Source: a virus. From it: 56,842 bases of DNA. This document shows, one piece after another, positions 48,772-56,838 of this stretch. The position numbers were made by a program, and so were the translations under genes. Location of the stretch: IMG/VR virus record IMGVR_UViG_3300033182_000318, positions 1-56,842 of that record; one strand, 5' to 3'. Each line of letters begins with the position of its first letter. Position 1 is the stretch's first letter. A model generated the notes under the pieces. That model did no database searches and was not told where the DNA came from. It was given only the letters and a program-made list of their open reading frames with translations.

Positions 48772-48980
48772 TGTTTAATCCAATCTAAATTTTTTCTTGT
48801 TCTGGCTATACCAGCTTTTCTTAATGACCATTCGGTAATGTGTTCTGCACACCTTACCACGTTAAATTCGCTATCTTTTCTTATTAACCAATATTTTCTA
48901 ATGGGATTAACTGATAAGATAGCTTTGCCACACTTATGACAAATTAAAAACTCTGGAATACTACTTTGTGTATCTTGCAT
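48726..48980 (-). CDS. Zinc-finger-like protein (84 aa)
   Basis: LICHKCGKAILSVNPIRKYW and VVRCAEHITEW give C-x2-C and C-x2-H zinc ligands, followed by a basic helical tail (KAGIARTRKNLDWIKQCQEK). It overlaps the polymerase gene start by 46 bases. Possibly a DNA-binding accessory. No specific family. Confidence 0.6.
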   Translation of the reverse strand: MQDTQSSIPEFLICHKCGKAILSVNPIRKYWLIRKDSEFNVVRCAEHITEWSLRKAGIARTRKNLDWIKQCQEKAKEQDRQFVI

Positions 48981-49233
48981 ACAAGTTTATTTTCATATCA
49001 ATAATTCTTGTAGTAAATTCAAAATGAGGAAACTTATTCTGTTTCTTCCATTGAGAAATATTATTCCTTAAAGATTTTTCTTGTGATAAAGGATAAGCTC
49101 CTACAATTCCCCATCTTCTTTTTTTATCATTCATTAATTGTTCTTGAACGAAGTCTGGAAAATATTTTGACTTACCTTTTCTATTTCTTCCACCTGTTTG
49201 TTTTTCAGGTAATTCTTCTATAAATTCTACCAT
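48961..49233 (-). CDS. Unknown basic protein (90 aa)
   Basis: From the ATG at 49233 (AAAGGAACACA upstream) the product begins MVEFIEELPEKQTGGRNRKG and continues with basic and aromatic segments (FVQEQLMNDKKRRWGIVGAY; NNISQWKKQNKFPHFEFTTR), suggesting a helix-turn-helix-like small DNA-binding protein. The open frame extends further upstream into the stem-loop, an unlikely start. Confidence 0.55.
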   Translation of the reverse strand: MVEFIEELPEKQTGGRNRKGKSKYFPDFVQEQLMNDKKRRWGIVGAYPLSQEKSLRNNISQWKKQNKFPHFEFTTRIIDMKINLYARYTK

Positions 49234-49251
49234 TGTGTTCCTTTCATATAG

Positions 49252-49305
49252 AAAAAGCACAGTAGTCTGGCGGATTGGGTTGTGACTAGACTAGCTGTGC
49301 TTTTT
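49252..49305 (-). terminator. 17-bp stem-loop terminator
   Basis: AAAAAGCACAG with CTGTGCTTTTT, continued by TAGTCT with AGACTA after a one-base bulge, around a loop GGCGGATTGGGTTGTGACT. The tract of T follows on both strands. It ends the ssDNA-binding-like gene (leftward) and separates it from the next small genes, or acts as an attenuator. Confidence 0.75.
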
Positions 49306-49318
49306 CGTTATACGTATA

Positions 49319-50329
49319 CTACTTTGTAGGGTAGTAACCTTTTGCTTTTGCGTATATAGCACAATCGCTAATAAATTTAGTTTGATAACTAAGCACGAAA
49401 GCAACTAATTTTGCCTTATCACCACCAGCTTGTGTAACAGGAATTTCATAATCTTTACAAATATTCTTGATTTCGCCAATGGTCATATCATCTAGTTCTT
49501 CTTTTGTGAATGGGTCATCTCCCCAAACTGCATTTTCAAAATCTTCTACAGATTCGAAATCAGTATCTAAATCTTCAAAAATTTCTGATACTTCTTCAGC
49601 ATTATCAAATAATTGATATTCACCACTAGATTCTTCTAATGCAATATTTTCTGCTGTTTCGTCTTCAGTTTCTACTTCGATATCTTCAAAGAAACTTTCG
49701 TCTTCTTCTACTGTTTCTTCTACAATAGAATCTTCTACGATATCGTCATCATCTTCTACGAAATCGACATCATCATCAGTTGGTGTAGATGTCTTTGCTG
49801 TATTGTTAAATAAAGCATTTTCATTTCCCATAGCTGAATTAAATGCTGTTTCCAGAATTTCCAATAAATCAAGTTTAGAATATTTTGCACTTTCAAAACT
49901 TGTAGGTGCTTCTGGAGTAACATCATAAGATGTGTCAAGACCTTTACCAGTTCGCATTATCTCATAATCTCTATCAGTAATGGTATTGTATCGGTCATAT
50001 CTTAGAACCAAACGATTAGCTAAGTCTTTAGGCATTTTCAATGCTATGACTTGGTCTGTTTCTCTGTCCACACATTGTGCTAAGAACCTTTGTGAAGGTC
50101 TTACAGGTGGTTCAACTCCATCAGCTACTGGAATATATCTTCTGATATCATTGTCCCAATATTCTTGATAGGCAAACCATTCATCTGGTTCAGTTAGGAA
50201 TCTGACAACTTTAGTGTTATCAGCTTGGACGTTAGTGATAAGTGGTGCGGAACTTTTGTTAAACATTCCTTTCAAGTGTCCAACGGACTTGAATGTACCA
50301 CCTTTTATACTTGGCTTACTTTCTGTCAT
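49319..50329 (-). CDS. ssDNA-binding-like protein with acidic tail (336 aa)
   Basis: N-terminal half: KVVRFLTEPDEWFAYQEYWD then FLAQCVDRETDQVIALKMPK, a beta pattern like phage ssDNA-binding proteins of the gp32-like kind in marine phages. From about residue 175 a long acidic stretch (VEDDDDIVEDSIVEETVEED) follows, typical of a C-terminal tail that recruits replication proteins. A SAP-like basic helix (DDMTIGEIKNICKDYEIPVT) lies near the end, useful for DNA binding. AT-rich leader DNA upstream contains possible -10 elements (TATACT, TACTAT). Confidence 0.65.
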   Translation of the reverse strand: MTESKPSIKGGTFKSVGHLKGMFNKSSAPLITNVQADNTKVVRFLTEPDEWFAYQEYWDNDIRRYIPVADGVEPPVRPSQRFLAQCVDRETDQVIALKMPKDLANRLVLRYDRYNTITDRDYEIMRTGKGLDTSYDVTPEAPTSFESAKYSKLDLLEILETAFNSAMGNENALFNNTAKTSTPTDDDVDFVEDDDDIVEDSIVEETVEEDESFFEDIEVETEDETAENIALEESSGEYQLFDNAEEVSEIFEDLDTDFESVEDFENAVWGDDPFTKEELDDMTIGEIKNICKDYEIPVTQAGGDKAKLVAFVLSYQTKFISDCAIYAKAKGYYPTK

Positions 50330-50421
50330 TTTATTTCTCCTTCTTGCTTAATTGCCACTAAGGGCTTTTATTGCTTATATGATAAAATATAGTATAGCGT
50401 GTATTTTATGTAAACAAATTT
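50330..50421 (-). promoter_or_regulatory. AT-rich leader with possible promoter for the ssDNA-binding-like gene
   Basis: On the minus strand TTGTTT, a 15-base spacer and TATACT (or 17 bases and TACTAT) lie near 50386-50415. AAGAAGGAG before the ATG is a good ribosome binding site. Promoter call is weak because the spacing is not ideal. Confidence 0.35.
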
Positions 50422-51012
50422 TTAAGAAATTATTTTGCCTTTTGTTTTAGCATCTAATCTAATTAAAGTTCCATTAATTTCTTGTAGTTTTTCAAAAACC
50501 ATTTTTGATGAAATCATATCATCACCACTTTTATTTGAAGTAGTTGGTTTGAATAAATCTTGTATGTTCTGATATGTAATGGAAACTTTCTCTCCATTAA
50601 GTAAAGCATTAGAAATTTTCTTATATGCCTTTTTATAAGCATCACCACTATTACCAACAAAACCATCTTTACCTCTATCTAAGTCTTGTTGAGTTTCGCC
50701 TAAAATGTAACATCCTGCGGTATGCTCATCCGTGTTTCCAGAGTGAATTAATATGAACTCGAAACCAGGAACATTTTGTAACCAAAGCATTCCGTGGTGT
50801 TCAGAACCATACCTACTAGCATATTTAGTATGAAATCCACCTACTGTTCTAAATTTAATATCGTATGTTCCTTCTGGGATAGCAGTTTCTCCGTATACTT
50901 TTACTTCTCTAACTTCATCTTCTAACCCATAACATTCAAATTCTCCATCAATAAAAAATAAAGAATTTGTGGCATCTTTGCCAAATTGAAATCTAACGAC
51001 ATCTAATTTCAT
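50422..51012 (-). CDS. DUF5675-like protein, putative peptidoglycan hydrolase (196 aa)
   Basis: AIPEGTYDIKF and FILIHSGNTDEHTAGCYILG are the hallmarks of DUF5675: an H-x-G-N...H-T-x-G-C motif like that in L,D-transpeptidase/amidase-like folds, with a catalytic-looking His and Cys. In other phages such proteins sit near lysis genes. The C-terminal 50 residues are helical. ATGA coupling to the next upstream gene (51009-51012). Wall cleavage is an inference. Confidence 0.65.
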   Translation of the reverse strand: MKLDVVRFQFGKDATNSLFFIDGEFECYGLEDEVREVKVYGETAIPEGTYDIKFRTVGGFHTKYASRYGSEHHGMLWLQNVPGFEFILIHSGNTDEHTAGCYILGETQQDLDRGKDGFVGNSGDAYKKAYKKISNALLNGEKVSITYQNIQDLFKPTTSNKSGDDMISSKMVFEKLQEINGTLIRLDAKTKGKIIS

Positions 51013-51227
51013 GCAGTTCCTTCTGGTTTAATATCTTCATCTACTTTGTCATTATTTTGAATTAAAGAATTATATTTTAATTTATATTGGTTAGCTATTG
51101 CTAATGCCTGAGTTAAATTATCTTCTAACTCCATAATTCTATTTCTTTGAACAGCAATAACAGTATGAGCGTCTAATTGCTCACCCTGCATTTGTTCTTG
51201 TTGTTGTTGTTTAGTTTCTTTACTCAT
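51009..51227 (-). CDS. Small coiled-coil protein (72 aa)
   Basis: Gln-rich N-terminus and a coiled coil (AHTVIAVQRNRIMELEDNLT) with heptad-like spacing. It lies upstream of the DUF5675 gene with a 4-base overlap. Similar short coiled-coil genes upstream of lysis enzymes exist in many phages. No function shown. Confidence 0.55.
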   Translation of the reverse strand: MSKETKQQQQEQMQGEQLDAHTVIAVQRNRIMELEDNLTQALAIANQYKLKYNSLIQNNDKVDEDIKPEGTA

Positions 51228-51243
51228 ATTTTCTCCAATAATA

Positions 51244-51309
51244 TTATGTTGTCCATTTTACTACACATGTGCCACTATTAATAATACATATATCTGTTCG
51301 TATTGTCAT
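51244..51309 (-). CDS. Possible 21-aa peptide
   Basis: MTIRTDICIINSGTCVVKWT plus T. A GGGAGG lies about 11 bases upstream, inside the end of the neighbouring fibre-associated gene. Only size and ribosome binding site support it. Confidence 0.25.
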   Translation of the reverse strand: MTIRTDICIINSGTCVVKWTT

Positions 51310-51316
51310 TAATTAA

Positions 51317-51685
51317 TCATTCCTCCCAGAGCCAAGTAGTTTCGTTTAGTGTATAATTCTCATCTGGTTGAGGTGCTATAAAAACATCATTTTCTGTATC
51401 ATATGTATATCCTTCTGCTGGATAGTTGCCTCTAAAGGCTTTAGATTGGTCACCCTCTACTTTTTTTTCAAAATTATCTTCTTGCATTTCCATTACCCAA
51501 TACTTATTACCATAAGTGTTATAAGAACATTGTTTCCATACTGTATCTTCTCCATATAATGATTGTAAAAACTCAACACCATTTGATTCTTCTTCAATAC
51601 CATCTTCATTTAACAATTCATTATTGTGAATGACAGTTAATCTAATAACAATATTATTTTCATTTAATTCTGCAAAATGTGCCAT
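51317..51685 (-). CDS. Fibre-associated protein, paralogue of 54301-54705 (122 aa)
   Basis: From the ATG at 51685 (TAATG overlap with the glycine-rich gene) it reads MAHFAELNENNIVIRLTVIH, with SYNTYGNKYW, FRGNYPAEGYTYDTENDVFI and TWLWEE. The gene at 54301-54705 shares MAHYAFLNDNNIV, SYNTVGNSH, RGNYAGIGFTFDEENDVFY and WIWQA in the same order. These proteins lie next to glycine-rich adhesins and may act as fibre assembly or tip factors, as in T4-like and cyanophage relatives (inference). Confidence 0.7.
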   Translation of the reverse strand: MAHFAELNENNIVIRLTVIHNNELLNEDGIEEESNGVEFLQSLYGEDTVWKQCSYNTYGNKYWVMEMQEDNFEKKVEGDQSKAFRGNYPAEGYTYDTENDVFIAPQPDENYTLNETTWLWEE

Positions 51686-52596
51686 TATACTGTAAAACTC
51701 CCACTCCCTGTCCAACCATAGTATCTATATGTTGCATCAACTCCTACTGTTGGAGAACCTGTAGTTGCAGTTAAAGTTTTATCACTTGGTATTCTGACAT
51801 ATACCATTCCAGAACCACCAGCATTACCTGCATTAACTTCTCCACCTCCGCCACCACCTGTGTTTGTTCCACCATTATGACCTGAATTATCTGGTCTACC
51901 CATACCACCACCACCAGCTCCGCCATTAGAGTGATTACCAGAAGTAGAACCTCCAGCACCACCTCCACAAAAATAACCACCAGAACCACCTACTCCAGCA
52001 CCAGAAGTCCAAGCAGAGAAATTTACTCCAGAGCCACCGTTACCACCAGTATTCCAAGCTCCACCACCGTTACCACCATTACCAACAGCACCACCAGCTC
52101 CACCACCTGCTGTATAAGAGTTTGTACCAGAACCACCATTACCACCTAAAGAACCTGTACCGCCACCTTGTCCAGAACCACCACCAGAACCTACATTACC
52201 ACTTAAACCACTACCACCCGGAGAACCACCACGAACACCACCTACCATAGTTGCATTACCGCTATCAATAACATTTCCACCAGAATCTTCTATCTTAGAT
52301 GTTCCACCTTGTGCTTTTGCTGCACCTCCGTTACCAACTGTTACTGTGTAAGTATCACCAGATTGTAAAGCTACTGTGTTTGTTTTATAATAACCACCAG
52401 CACCTCCACCGTTCCAAGAACCACCACCGCCAGATATAACTAAATATTCTATATCTTGCGTATTAAACTTTCTCCATTTATCTTCTGCTACTAATATTGC
52501 TACTTCATTAATATCGAAAATACCAGAGTTATGTGCGTTTGTTTGTGAAACATCTTTTACTTTGGTACCTATGTGACCGAATCTTCTTCTACCCAC
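51685..52596 (-). CDS. Glycine-rich tail adhesin (303 aa)
   Basis: A short N-terminal domain (FDINEVAILVAEDKWRKFNT then QDIEYLVISGGGGSWNGGG) is followed by about 190 residues of glycine-rich repeats with G-G-x-G patterns, ending in GMVYVRIPSDKTLTAT and a terminal WTGSGSFTV. This architecture matches Gly-rich phage adhesins of the gp38 type, which pack as polyglycine sheets at the fibre tip. One of four paralogues in 51.7-56.8 kb. Confidence 0.8.
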   Translation of the reverse strand: MGRRRFGHIGTKVKDVSQTNAHNSGIFDINEVAILVAEDKWRKFNTQDIEYLVISGGGGSWNGGGAGGYYKTNTVALQSGDTYTVTVGNGGAAKAQGGTSKIEDSGGNVIDSGNATMVGGVRGGSPGGSGLSGNVGSGGGSGQGGGTGSLGGNGGSGTNSYTAGGGAGGAVGNGGNGGGAWNTGGNGGSGVNFSAWTSGAGVGGSGGYFCGGGAGGSTSGNHSNGGAGGGGMGRPDNSGHNGGTNTGGGGGGEVNAGNAGGSGMVYVRIPSDKTLTATTGSPTVGVDATYRYYGWTGSGSFTV

Positions 52597-52603
52597 AATT
52601 AAC

Positions 52604-52933
52604 CTATGATATTTCTATATAACTTATAACTATCTCTAAATCATTTGCAGTAGAAGCCCAAGCTCTAAGCTCATCATTAGGTTCAAGAACTAACTTTCCA
52701 CCTATCGGATTAATAGCTGAATCAGCAGGGACAGCAACAGTAGATGTTAATGCTTTAGCTGAAGTAGCTGATTGGTCATAATAATCTATATTGACATCAG
52801 CAGAGTTTGTTCCGTGAACATTGGCTACTTGACATAATATGACTATTTGTTTATTGCTTGTGCTATTAGTATGAACAGCAGTATCAGCAGTTGTTCCCAA
52901 TGCTGCGTTTATTGAATGAAATGTTTCAGCCAT
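52604..52933 (-). CDS. Small structural protein (109 aa)
   Basis: MAETFHSINAALGTTADTAV opens a beta-rich protein (GGKLVLEPNDELRAWASTAN; ending LEIVISYIEIS) typical of a small phage virion protein in the tail region. Between glycine-rich adhesins. No specific function. Confidence 0.65.
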   Translation of the reverse strand: MAETFHSINAALGTTADTAVHTNSTSNKQIVILCQVANVHGTNSADVNIDYYDQSATSAKALTSTVAVPADSAINPIGGKLVLEPNDELRAWASTANDLEIVISYIEIS

Positions 52934-53218
52934 TTACTCTCCTAATGCTATTACTAAACCAACAGAAACGCCTGTTGTATCTGTGTCAATATTTCCCCAG
53001 ACAGTCCCATTGTAATACTGTAATTTGCTCTCTGTCGAGTTAAAGATAACCTCACCTGTTGCTGGAGAAGCAAGTGCATCTCTTTCTGTTGTAGTAAATA
53101 CAGGCATTTTTAAAGGTGTTGCACCAGTTTCTGAACCATCAAAAAACTCGGCTAATCCATTTGAATCGCCATCTTCAAATCTTATTCTTACTGGTCTATT
53201 TCCGTATGATGTTACCAT
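52934..53218 (-). CDS. Small tail protein sharing adhesin N-terminal module (94 aa)
   Basis: The C-terminal part, TTTERDALASPATGEVIFNS then TESKLQYYNGTVW, is the same module found near the N-termini of the three largest glycine-rich adhesins (TTPQRDALTSVAG, YNSTDSKVQYYDGTSW). It is a stand-alone version or a truncated paralogue. Confidence 0.7.
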   Translation of the reverse strand: MVTSYGNRPVRIRFEDGDSNGLAEFFDGSETGATPLKMPVFTTTERDALASPATGEVIFNSTESKLQYYNGTVWGNIDTDTTGVSVGLVIALGE

Positions 53219-53219
53219 A

Positions 53220-54308
53220 TTAACTCCAGCTCACAGTTCCTGTACCTGCGGTAAATATTGCAATATTGTCTGAACTATTTGTAGTTGTTGAACTAGTTAA
53301 ACCTGCTCCAACACTAATAGTTTTGTCATTTGGATATCTTAATATTACGACACCGGAGCCGCCTGCGCCGCCGACTGCACCAGCACCTCCACCACCACCG
53401 CCGCCAGTATTGGCAGTCCCGCTTGCTCCTGTTGTAGAAGTGCCGCCAGCGCCACCACCGGCTGTAGCGGTTCCGCCAGCAACAGTTCCAGAGGCTCGGC
53501 TACTTGAGGCTCCACCACCACCGCCAGCTCTAGCAACTGCGGAACCGGTTATTGATGATGTAACTCCAGACCCACCATTACATCCGGTATTTGTATTTCC
53601 TGTTTGTGCTGCGCCAGCACCACCAGCACCACCGCCAGCACCACCGGCGCCATCATTTGCTGGTTTGCTGCCAGAATATCCCTGTCCAGATGTCCCGCTA
53701 CCGGCGGTGCCACCAAGCCCGTTTGCTCCACCACCAGAGCCGCCGTCTCCATTTCCTGTGTAAAAGGAAGGAGTGCCACCTGCCGATATACCGCCACCGC
53801 CGCCGGTGGCTGTAACTGAGCTAAAAACAGAATTGTTTCCCGGTCTTCCGCCGCCATTACTGTTATCAGCAACAGCAGCACCAGCAGAACCACCAGCACC
53901 AACTGTTACTGTGTAATTAAAACTTGGGGTTACTTCTAAAGAACTTTCTGCACTGTTACCACCACCAGAAGATTCATTATTATAAGCAGAGCGATAACCG
54001 CCTGCACCACCGCCACCGGCGCCAGTATTGTTTATAACAGCACCACCACCACCACCACCGCCACCAGCAATAACTAAATATGAAATATCTATTGTAAAAG
54101 TACTAGAAGACATAGCATTCCAACTAGAACCATTGTAAACATACAAAGTTCCATCAGTAGAATTATATATTGTATCTCCAGCAGACATACCAGTAAGTGC
54201 GTTTATTTCGGAAGTTGTATAACTTTTTAACCTAAGTGAATTAGATAAAGCAATACCATTACCAGAAGTCTTCTCTGATATGTTATCGACTTTTAATTCA
54301 CTAGCCAT
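53220..54308 (-). CDS. Glycine-rich tail adhesin, GC-rich codon usage (362 aa)
   Basis: N-terminal module (ASELKVDNISEKTSGNGIAL; TSEINALTGMSAGDTIYNST) followed by a glycine-rich domain and VVILRYPNDKTISVGAGLTS near the end. In 53340-54060 the Gly/Ala codons are GGC/GCG/GCC-rich, in sharp contrast to the GGT/GGA use of its three paralogues, indicating recent exchange. Likely receptor-binding tip. Confidence 0.8.
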   Translation of the reverse strand: MASELKVDNISEKTSGNGIALSNSLRLKSYTTSEINALTGMSAGDTIYNSTDGTLYVYNGSSWNAMSSSTFTIDISYLVIAGGGGGGGGAVINNTGAGGGGAGGYRSAYNNESSGGGNSAESSLEVTPSFNYTVTVGAGGSAGAAVADNSNGGGRPGNNSVFSSVTATGGGGGISAGGTPSFYTGNGDGGSGGGANGLGGTAGSGTSGQGYSGSKPANDGAGGAGGGAGGAGAAQTGNTNTGCNGGSGVTSSITGSAVARAGGGGGASSSRASGTVAGGTATAGGGAGGTSTTGASGTANTGGGGGGGAGAVGGAGGSGVVILRYPNDKTISVGAGLTSSTTTNSSDNIAIFTAGTGTVSWS

Positions 54309-54705
54309 TGACTAATTCCCAACCTTGTGTGTTATCACCATTGTAAGCATTCTCGTTCCAAATATATGCTTCTCCATCATCTGGATAATCATTTGGAGCT
54401 TGCCATATCCAGTTTTCGTCTAAAGCCCAACTTGGATATGGTTGTGGTGGATAAAACACATCATTTTCTTCATCAAATGTGAAGCCAATACCTGCATAGT
54501 TCCCACGATATGGTGTTCCATCTAAGGTATGAGAATTACCAACAGTGTTGTAAGAAGTTCTTTTGCAGGTTTGTCCACGAAAATCTGCATACCATTCTTC
54601 CCAGCTATCAAAGCCTTCTGGAAGGTCTTCGTTATCGTCTTCGTCTTTACCTACAATAACTTCAGTTACTATATTGTTGTCGTTTAAAAAGGCATAATGT
54701 GCCAT
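54301..54705 (-). CDS. Fibre-associated protein (134 aa)
   Basis: MAHYAFLNDNNIVTEVIVGK opens it; SYNTVGNSHTLDG, RGNYAGIGFTFDEENDVFYP and DENWIWQAPNDYP are repeated in the 51317-51685 paralogue. It overlaps the end of the upstream intergenic region and the start of the adhesin gene (8 bases). Probable adhesin assembly or tip factor, inferred from pairing with the glycine-rich genes. Confidence 0.7.
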   Translation of the reverse strand: MAHYAFLNDNNIVTEVIVGKDEDDNEDLPEGFDSWEEWYADFRGQTCKRTSYNTVGNSHTLDGTPYRGNYAGIGFTFDEENDVFYPPQPYPSWALDENWIWQAPNDYPDDGEAYIWNENAYNGDNTQGWELVNG

Positions 54706-54762
54706 ATTATTCTCCTATCTTTCTAAATATTATCATGTTATTTTTTTCATTAAAAGTTTGCA

Positions 54763-55788
54763 TTATGACCAACTTACTGTTCCACTTGTTTCAATTTGTA
54801 TATATTTACTTGAATTATCACTTTGTTCTCCTGCTGTAGATGAAGCACCACCAGATAAGGATATTGAATAAATAGCAGGATAACGAAGTATTACTACTCC
54901 AGAACCTCCAGCAGTTGATGTTCCATTAGGATAACCTGCTCCTCCACCACCTGTAAAAGCTGTACCAGCAGTTGCAGTAGCAGAAGCATTACCAGACATA
55001 CCACCATTACCTCCTCCACCAGAACCACCAATACCTTTAGTAGGTGTTCCTGTGTTGCTAAATGCACCACCACCTCCACCACCAGCTCTAGTTACACTAG
55101 AACCTGTGATTGTAGAAGCTAAACCTGCACCACCATTACCACCATCTCTAACACCTGGAGCATTTTCACCAACACCACTAGCTCCACCACCTCCACCACC
55201 AGCTTGACTACCACTTTCTCCATTACCAGAACCACCATCACGACCTTCATTGGGTGTACCAGAACCACCTGCATTACCTGGTCCATTACCACCACCACCA
55301 GAACCACCTGTAGCTCCTGCACCAGTTGTACCAGCACCACCACCTGTAGATGTTATTGAGGAAAATACACTATTACCACCATTAGTACCATTACCAGAAG
55401 TACCACCTGCACCACCTCCACCTATAGTTACTGTATAAGAAGTACCAACAACAGCACTTATGTAAGTTTCTTCTGAACTGTTAGCACCGGATGTACCATA
55501 AGAAGTTCTATAACCACCAGCTCCACCAGCAGAATATCCATAAGAACCTCCACCACCTCCAGCTATAACAAGGTAATCTACTGGAACATTTTTTGCTCCA
55601 AGATTACTCCAAGATGTACCATCATAATATTGAACCTTACTATCAGTAGAGTTATAAATTATATCCCCAGCAACAGAAGTTAAAGCATCTCTTTGAGGAG
55701 TAGTATATGACTTTAATTGTAAAGCATTATCCATTGCGACATTATTACCGCTTCTTGTTTCTATGTTATCTACTTTTAATCTACTCAT
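54763..55788 (-). CDS. Glycine-rich tail adhesin (341 aa)
   Basis: N-terminal module MSRLKVDNIETRSGNNVAMD and TTPQRDALTSVAGDIIYNST, then VDYLVIAGGGGG and a long glycine-rich domain with GGSGVVILRYPAIYSIS near the end. Shares over half its pattern with 55795-56838 and 53220-54308. Uses GGT/GGA codons like the surroundings. Probable receptor-binding tip. Confidence 0.8.
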   Translation of the reverse strand: MSRLKVDNIETRSGNNVAMDNALQLKSYTTPQRDALTSVAGDIIYNSTDSKVQYYDGTSWSNLGAKNVPVDYLVIAGGGGGSYGYSAGGAGGYRTSYGTSGANSSEETYISAVVGTSYTVTIGGGGAGGTSGNGTNGGNSVFSSITSTGGGAGTTGAGATGGSGGGGNGPGNAGGSGTPNEGRDGGSGNGESGSQAGGGGGGASGVGENAPGVRDGGNGGAGLASTITGSSVTRAGGGGGGAFSNTGTPTKGIGGSGGGGNGGMSGNASATATAGTAFTGGGGAGYPNGTSTAGGSGVVILRYPAIYSISLSGGASSTAGEQSDNSSKYIQIETSGTVSWS

Positions 55789-55794
55789 AATATC

Positions 55795-56838
55795 CTAACT
55801 AAATGTAATGTTTCCTGTTCCTGCTGTAAAAGTTACTATTGTATCTGAACCATCTGTAGTAGTTGATGAAGTTAAACCTGCACCAACTGAAATAGTTGCA
55901 TCTGCTGTAGGAAATCTTAGTATGACTACACCACTACCACCATTTGCACCATTAACGCTTTGTTTACTTCCACCACCACCACCACCAGTGTTAGCTGTAC
56001 CAGCAGTTCCTCCAGAACTAGAGCTTCCAGCACCACCTCCACCTGTGCCTCCACTTCCTGCTGTTCCACCAGATGGATATGTTCCACCACCTCCACCACC
56101 ACCTCTAGTTACACTAGAACCTGTAATTGAAGAAGCTAAACCATTTCCACCATTTCCTGCTGTTGAACCTCCAGAACCTGCACCACCTGTTGCACCTGCA
56201 CCACCTCCACCACCTGCTGGGTAATTAGGAGCAGAAGCAGAATTAACACCACCATTACTACCTTGTCCACTTAAACCATTTCCAGATATTTGTGTTCCAG
56301 CACCCCAAGAACCAGCACCACCTCCAGAGCCACCTTTAAATCCTTCTGGTCCTAAACCAGAGTTAGAACCTGGTTTACCACCACCATAACTTATAATATC
56401 AAAAAATACACTATCACTACCAAAGTTACCATTTGTACTAGCACCTGCTCCTCCACCACCTACTGTTACTGTATAATTAGTTGAAGTTGCAATATAAGCA
56501 TTTACTTCGCTTGTTGAATTACCACCAGATGTTTCAGTAGAATAAGAGTTTCTATAACCACCAGCTCCACCTCCACCACCACCATTTCCACCACCAGAAG
56601 CACCACCTGCAACGACAAGATAGTCTATTGAAATTAAATCTAAACCACCTAAATCTTCCCAAGCAGAACCTGTATATACTTGAACCTTACTGTCTGTAGT
56701 ATTGTATATCATATCCCCAGCAACTGATGTAAGTGCATCTCTTTGTGTTGTGGTGTATGACTTTAATCCAAGTGCATTATCTATAGCTACATTGTTTTGG
56801 TCATTTGTTGAAATCTTATTTGTTTTTAATTCACTCAT
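55795..56838 (-). CDS. Glycine-rich tail adhesin (347 aa)
   Basis: N-terminal module MSELKTNKISTNDQNNVAID and TTTQRDALTSVAGDMIYNTT, then IDYLVVAGGASGGG, a glycine-rich domain, and VVILRFPTADATISVGAGLT with a closing FTAGTGNITFS. It starts four bases from the window edge; no ribosome binding site is visible because the upstream DNA would lie at the left edge if the molecule is circular. Fourth member of the adhesin set. Confidence 0.8.
   Translation of the reverse strand: MSELKTNKISTNDQNNVAIDNALGLKSYTTTQRDALTSVAGDMIYNTTDSKVQVYTGSAWEDLGGLDLISIDYLVVAGGASGGGNGGGGGGAGGYRNSYSTETSGGNSTSEVNAYIATSTNYTVTVGGGGAGASTNGNFGSDSVFFDIISYGGGKPGSNSGLGPEGFKGGSGGGAGSWGAGTQISGNGLSGQGSNGGVNSASAPNYPAGGGGGAGATGGAGSGGSTAGNGGNGLASSITGSSVTRGGGGGGGTYPSGGTAGSGGTGGGGAGSSSSGGTAGTANTGGGGGGSKQSVNGANGGSGVVILRFPTADATISVGAGLTSSTTTDGSDTIVTFTAGTGNITFS

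Noticed and set aside
53266-53763. Long plus-strand proline-rich frame
   Set aside because: It is the complement of glycine-rich coding sequence; the same happens opposite the other adhesins.
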